Below are positions 59,276 to 64,000 of a stretch of DNA of 64,000 bases, piece by piece. Below the pieces are notes generated by a model. The model searched no databases. It saw only the letters and a list, made by a program, of their open reading frames with translations, and was not told the origin of the DNA. The position numbers and the translations under genes are program-made. The DNA comes from Glycomyces buryatensis (GTDB lineage Bacteria > Actinomycetota > Actinomycetes > Mycobacteriales > Micromonosporaceae): the NCBI RefSeq assembly GCF_004912275.1, contig NZ_STGY01000071.1, positions 123,706 to 187,705 on the forward strand, given 5' to 3'. How positions within the stretch are numbered: the stretch's first letter is position 1; each line of letters begins with the position of its first letter.

Positions 59276-59782
59276 ATGTCACAAGAACCGCCGGACTCCG
59301 TTGACGTGGTCCTGTCGTCCTGGGCTCGCGAGCGTCCAGACCTCGAGCTGTGGCCGCTGTCCGTGGTCGCCCGCATCATGCGCTTCTCGCGGCACCTCGA
59401 ACGCGAACTCAAGGAGTTCCTCGATCGCCACAATCTCGAACCCGGTGAATTCGACCTCCTCACCACGCTCCGCCGCACCGGGCAGGAAGAAGGCCTGACC
59501 GCCGGAGCCTTCCGCCGATCCACTCTGGTCACCGCCGGCGCAATCACCAACCGGATCGACAAGTTGACCGAGAAGGGCCTGGTCACCCGTACCCACGACA
59601 CCGTCGACCGCCGCGTCGTTCGCATCACCCTCACCGACCGCGGCAGAACGTTGATAGACACGCTGCTCCCCGAGCACCTGGCCAACTACGCGAAACTGTT
59701 GCGCCCACTTCACCGCGAGGAGGCAGAAGTGCTCGCCGACACTCTCCGCTCAATCCTCCGGCAGTATGGAGACACTCCATAA
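59276..59782 (+). CDS. MarR-family transcriptional regulator
   Basis: The 168-residue protein has the MarR winged helix (about 55-130: HNLEPGEFDLLTTLRRTG, STLVTAGAITNRIDKLTEKGLV, and wing DRRVVRITLTDRGR). ATG 59276 has GGGG upstream at 9 bases; an in-frame TTG at 59261 is less likely. It is divergent from the hydrolase/MFS operon and probably represses both directions through the repeats in the gap, releasing on binding a small ligand. The 173 bases after its stop contain no gene. Confidence 0.92.
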   Translation: MSQEPPDSVDVVLSSWARERPDLELWPLSVVARIMRFSRHLERELKEFLDRHNLEPGEFDLLTTLRRTGQEEGLTAGAFRRSTLVTAGAITNRIDKLTEKGLVTRTHDTVDRRVVRITLTDRGRTLIDTLLPEHLANYAKLLRPLHREEAEVLADTLRSILRQYGDTP

Positions 59783-59955
59783 GCGATCAGGGCCGGGAGA
59801 GCCACCGGATCGTCCTGCGCGGATCCCGCCATCGCCGCTCGGCGACCGCCGCGCCGTCTTCGGTGGAACGTCGATGGAGCCCAGGGGCAGTTCGTCGCGA
59901 TAGCTCCTCGGGGCGACCCAGCGGCTCCCTGCACCACCCAGTCAACGAGCTCGCT

Positions 59956-61175
59956 TCAGATGGTTCCGGAGGGCTTCAATGCCAGGTCCAGAGTGGCGAG
60001 TGCTCCCCCGCCTGGAGGATTTGCGAACTCGAGTCGGGCGCCGAGCACCCGGGCCTGACCGAGGGCGATGGTGAGTCCCAAGCCGTGCCCGCCGGTTTGC
60101 CCCGGGCCCATGCGGAACCGGATCGGCCCGTCGTGGAGCACGGTCTCGGGGAAACCGGGGCCGTGGTCGCGGACGCTGATGCGGGGGCCGTCGATCTCGA
60201 CCAGCACCGGTGGAGCACCGTGCCTGACCGCGTTGGCGACCAGGTTGACCAGAATCCGCTCGAGCCTGCGGGGATCGGTTTCGAGGACCGCGTCGGCGAC
60301 GACGCGCACCTCAACCCCCGGCCCGTAGGCGGACACGCGACGAGCGGTGAACTCGGCGAGGGCCACTTCGGACAGCTCGGCGCGTTCGTTGTCCGTGTCC
60401 AGCCGTGCCACCTCGAGGACGTCCTCGACCAGGGCACGCAGCGCGCCGACGCGGTCGCGAACCAGCTCGGAGGGACGACCGGGCGGCAGCAGTTCGGCCG
60501 CCGTAGTCAGCCCGGTGAGCGGGGTTCGAAGTTCGTGGGCGATATCGGCGGTGACCCGCCGCTCGGCCTCCAGCCTGGCCTGCAGGGCGTCGGCCATGGC
60601 GTCGATCGCCTGCGCCAGTTCGGCGGCCTCGTCGCGAGACCTGCCGCCGATGGCGGCGCTCACCCGGGCGGAGCGGTCGCCGTCGGCTACCCGGCCCGCG
60701 GCTGAGGCGGCCCGGCGCAACCGTTTCGACAGGCTCGCGCCGATCAGGACCCCGGAGCCCGCGCCGGCCATGACGACCGCGGCCGCGCCGGCCACCAGCA
60801 CCCGGTCCAGCGAGGCGAGCGAATCGAGACGCCCCTGGTAGGAGTCCCGCAATGACAGAATCCGCCCGTCGCCGACCGGCTCCGCCGCCCAGACGTAGGA
60901 ACCGTCCGCGGTGTCCTCGATCAGGGTCGCCTTCTGGCCGTCCTCGACCGCTGCCCGCAGGTCGCGGGGCAGATCCGGGTCGTCCAGGGTGCCGCCGAGC
61001 GAGGGCTGCCCCGTGCGGGAGAACTCCCGCATCACCAGGTCGATCCGCTCCTGCTGGACTTCGCGGGCCTCGTCGGCAAGGCGGTAGGCGAAGGCGAAGT
61101 GCACGATCACGCTGAGCGCCACCGCGACGAGGACGCTCACCACGGTGATCGTCGCGGTGATCTTCCAGCGCAGGC

Positions 61176-61179
<4 letters not shown>
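59956..61179 (-). CDS. Membrane sensor histidine kinase, CseC-like
   Basis: The 407-residue kinase has two helices (about 9-30 and 128-150) around an extracytoplasmic region of about 95 residues, HAMP (about 150-205), a HisKA domain with H215 (TADIAHELRTPL), and HATPase motifs (NLVANAVRHG, DHGPGF, GHGLGLTIA). It overlaps its regulator gene as ATGA. The set lipoprotein-regulator-kinase matches CseA-CseB-CseC of Streptomyces, which senses cell-envelope stress; the assignment is by gene order and size. Confidence 0.88.
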
Positions 61180-61874
<695 letters not shown>

Positions 61875-61877
61875 CCG

Positions 61878-62465
61878 TCATTCACCTCCCGGCACGAACT
61901 CGTCGCCGTCCCAGATCAGGGGCATCGAGTCCAGACCGGTCGGACAATCGGTCTCATCGCCGGGCTCCCAGACCGACCACTCCAGGGTGAACTCGCCGTC
62001 GACCACCGCGATGCTGCTGGTGGTCTCCTCGGCGGCGTAGACCTGCTCGGTCCCGTCCTCTCCCAGCCGGTAGATGTAGCTGGCGTAGCCGCTGGCGCAG
62101 AGGTTCGGCTCGGTGCAGCCGAGGACGTCGATGACGGCGACCTGGATGTCGGTTCCGGCGATGGTGGCATAGACCGTATCCACCGGAAACCAGCTTCCGC
62201 TCTCGTAGAAGCAGGGCTGAGCGAACAAGTCCTTGATGTCCTGGCGCACGTCGGGGTCCTCGCGCAGGACCTCGATCGGGTCGAGACTGAACGCCTCGCC
62301 TTCGGCCGTGTCAGTCTGCGAGTCGGGCGCGGGACTGGTCGTGGCGTCCCCGCCGTCCCCGGTTACCTGGACCCCGGCGCCCGCAATGCCGCAACCGCCG
62401 GCCGCGACCAACGCGAATGCGGTACCGCCCGCGACAAACCATCTTCTGACCTGCACTTCGGCCAT
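61878..62465 (-). CDS. Secreted lipoprotein-like protein, CseA-like position
   Basis: The 195-residue protein has a basic start, a hydrophobic stretch and a lipobox-like VAAGGC with C25, so it is probably a lipoprotein on the outer face of the membrane. The mature part has a Thr/Asp-rich linker (about 30-55) and a domain with five or more cysteines (AQPCFY, VLGCTEPNLCASG, ETDCPTG). Encoded first in the operon with the CseB/CseC-like pair, it may modulate the kinase, as CseA does. It is divergent from the deacetylase gene. Confidence 0.75.
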   Translation of the reverse strand: MAEVQVRRWFVAGGTAFALVAAGGCGIAGAGVQVTGDGGDATTSPAPDSQTDTAEGEAFSLDPIEVLREDPDVRQDIKDLFAQPCFYESGSWFPVDTVYATIAGTDIQVAVIDVLGCTEPNLCASGYASYIYRLGEDGTEQVYAAEETTSSIAVVDGEFTLEWSVWEPGDETDCPTGLDSMPLIWDGDEFVPGGE

Positions 62466-62569
62466 GCTACCGGCGATGCGTCCGCTGTTACCGAACCGAT
62501 GGATTTCCGCCGGAAGACCGCGGCAATGAATAGGGAGGACCGAGAAACGGCGCGCATAGCGTCCCTCTC

Positions 62570-63346
62570 ATGAATCGCGACAGAACTTCGAGACGCCGCT
62601 TCCTGCTTCTGAGCTCCTCCCTGCTCGGCACCGGACTGTTCGGGGCCGCCGCATGCGGGGCCACCTCTGCGGCGAAGACCGCTACAACCGAAACCGCCCG
62701 CGACGCCGGGACCGAGTCCTCGCCGAAGCAGGCTCCCCGCAAGACCGCGACCGAGTCCGACGCGTCGACCACCATCGACAAAGTGACCTACAAAGTGGAC
62801 ACGGACGATCCCGTCGTCTTCCTCACCATCGACGATGGCGTCACGCGTGACCCGGACATGGCCGACATCCTCGAGGAGAACGACCTCAAAGCCACCCTGT
62901 TCCTCACCGACCAGTACGTGCGCCAGGACCCCGACTTCTTCCGGGGTCTCCGCGACCGCACCGGGTCCCGAATCGAGAACCACACGCTCGACCATCCCGA
63001 TCTCTCCACCAAGTCCTTCGACGAACAGCTGCGGCAGATCGGCGAAACCTCCGACCACTACCAGCAGGTATTCGGCCACCGCCCCACACTCATGCGGCCC
63101 CCGTACGGCAACTTCAACGACGACACGCTGCGCGCCGCGCAAGAGTCCGGCGTGAAACACGTCGTGCACTGGACCGCCGTCATCGACCAGGGCGCCATCC
63201 AATTCGCCGCGGACGACCACCTGACCTCAGGGGACATCGTCCTGATGCACTTCACCGAGCACTTCCGCGAAGACGTCGAACGCTTCGTCGCGGAGGCGCA
63301 GCAATCCGGCCTGGAACCCGCGCTCCTGGAGGGCTACCTGAACTGA
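62570..63346 (+). CDS. Secreted polysaccharide deacetylase (NodB domain)
   Basis: The 258-residue protein starts with a twin-arginine-like SRRRFLLL and lipobox AAAC (C29), then a linker rich in Thr/Ala/Lys, then a NodB domain with TIDDG (D88-D89), metal-binding HTLDH (138-142), RPPYG (176-180) and the late LMHF. It should remove acetyl groups from peptidoglycan or another amino-sugar polymer. ATG 62570 follows TAGCGT (62557-62562) by seven bases, so it is probably leaderless. It is divergent from the CseABC-like operon and could be an envelope-stress target. Confidence 0.9.
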   Translation: MNRDRTSRRRFLLLSSSLLGTGLFGAAACGATSAAKTATTETARDAGTESSPKQAPRKTATESDASTTIDKVTYKVDTDDPVVFLTIDDGVTRDPDMADILEENDLKATLFLTDQYVRQDPDFFRGLRDRTGSRIENHTLDHPDLSTKSFDEQLRQIGETSDHYQQVFGHRPTLMRPPYGNFNDDTLRAAQESGVKHVVHWTAVIDQGAIQFAADDHLTSGDIVLMHFTEHFREDVERFVAEAQQSGLEPALLEGYLN

Positions 63347-63381
63347 CGCCGATTTCCGCTCCGCTCCTGCGCCCGAACCGT

Positions 63382-63933
63382 CTACACCGACGCGTTGTGG
63401 ACGGTCTGGAACTCTCCGACAGCGGCCTCCAGGTCCCCCTCGGCGCCGATCCGATCGAGGAACAACGGGAACCGGTCAGCGGCCTGGTCGAGCCAGATCG
63501 TCATGGACGGACGCCGCGCGATGAACGCCTCGATATTCGTATTGACGGTCTCCACGTAGTCGCGGCAGACCTCGATACGGCGCTCCTCGGGCCATTCGGC
63601 CCCGCGCTGGAGCATGCCGTGAGCGTAGGCGCGAATGATCGACGCCTTCTGCGGGCCGCCCCAACGTCGCAGAAAGCTCTGCGCGACCGCTTCGGGATCA
63701 CGACGCAGGTGGACGTACAGGACCTCGGTGCCGTCATATTCCCGGGCGAGACGCCCCAGGAACCAGGTCAGGCGGTTGTCGACCTCGATGTGCTCGTCAG
63801 GGAACGCGAACCGCTCATCCCCCACCAGCTTGTACCTCGACTCGTGGCCCGCCGAGAAGTTCGACAGGTACCCGCAGGCGGTCGAGAACGTCACCGAGCC
63901 GCACCGGCCCGTAGAGAGAACGAAAACACGCAT
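63382..63933 (-). CDS. Sulfotransferase-like P-loop protein
   Basis: The 183-residue protein begins with a PAPS-loop-like VLSTGRCGSVTFS (5-17) and has the second site in HLRRDPEAVAQSFLRRWG, as in sulfotransferases. It is short for a full sulfotransferase, so the substrate domain is small. ATG 63933 follows TAGCAT (63945-63940) by exactly six bases, supporting start and leaderless mRNA. It is convergent with the deacetylase; no terminator hairpin was seen between. Bases 63946-64000 show no feature. Confidence 0.72.
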   Translation of the reverse strand: MRVFVLSTGRCGSVTFSTACGYLSNFSAGHESRYKLVGDERFAFPDEHIEVDNRLTWFLGRLAREYDGTEVLYVHLRRDPEAVAQSFLRRWGGPQKASIIRAYAHGMLQRGAEWPEERRIEVCRDYVETVNTNIEAFIARRPSMTIWLDQAADRFPLFLDRIGAEGDLEAAVGEFQTVHNASV

Positions 63934-64000
63934 CCACCGATGCTACGACCACCACGAAGTGGGACTGTTCATCTAACGGTGTTACTGGCCTGTAGTTATC

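Noticed and set aside
59783..59955. Small gene between marR and the CseC-like kinase
   Set aside because: Convergent intergenic sequence with no convincing frame or strong hairpin.

Overview
The window is continuous chromosomal DNA from a high-GC Gram-positive bacterium (Actinomycetota). Evidence: strong G/C bias at third codon positions; the phosphatidylinositol-mannoside order pimA, acyltransferase, pgsA, HIT protein, thrS; SPW-repeat and SSI-type proteins; DtxR-type iron boxes; CseABC-like envelope signalling; and many genes whose start codon lies 6-7 bases after a TANNNT box (probable leaderless mRNAs). The genus cannot be fixed from sequence alone; a Glycomyces/Stackebrandtia-like actinomycete is a guess.

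Layout. 1-3765 (minus): secD (5' part only), yajC, ruvB, ruvA, ruvC. 3954-9600: a Bcr/CflA-type exporter, a phosphoribosyltransferase, yebC, pdxT, a ~160-bp long hairpin, small membrane proteins and an SSI-type protease inhibitor. 9654-18883 (minus, except one antiporter): pdxS, an SPW-repeat protein, the PIM lipid cluster and thrS. 19021-19655: a compact metal-response unit with a MerR-type promoter, a MerR regulator and an overlapping 29-residue protein with ten cysteines. 19694-25261: two oxidoreductases, a secreted PhoX-like protein, gmd preceded by a 41-codon TetR-like remnant, and an aldo/keto reductase. 25288-34236: a self-contained repressor/membrane-protein operon with an inverted-repeat operator, a second aldo/keto reductase, a GAF kinase/LuxR regulator pair, an SDR coupled to a QueA-like enzyme, and a toxin-antitoxin pair with its operator. 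34495-36674: an OmpR-type two-component system. 36705-37244: an LtrA remnant. 37245-41419: a complete siderophore-iron ABC importer with two iron boxes. 41452-46349: a secreted nuclease-like EEP protein and a secreted PL11 rhamnogalacturonan lyase.

46502-46624 is tRNA-Val(CAC) with its terminator. From there to about 56.6 kb the content looks accessory: a promoter and three genes (quinone reductase-like, hydrolase, unknown), a divergent SDR/TetR pair, a broken TetR gene, a glycosyltransferase fused to the front part of an amino-acid permease with a coupled 67-residue membrane peptide, an AT-rich stretch holding a perfect 18-bp palindrome, and a HEAT-repeat protein. 56818-59782 is a drug-efflux/hydrolase operon opposite a MarR regulator with two operator-like repeats. 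59956-63346 is a lipoprotein/response regulator/kinase set (CseABC-like, no sigE) opposite a polysaccharide deacetylase. 63382-63933 is a sulfotransferase-like protein.

Coordination is mostly by 4-base stop/start overlaps (ruvC-ruvA, the iron importer, SDR-queA, both two-component systems, toxin-antitoxin, MerR-Cys-rich peptide). Convergent genes are separated by strong hairpins. No CRISPR array, rRNA, intact insertion sequence or prophage gene was seen.
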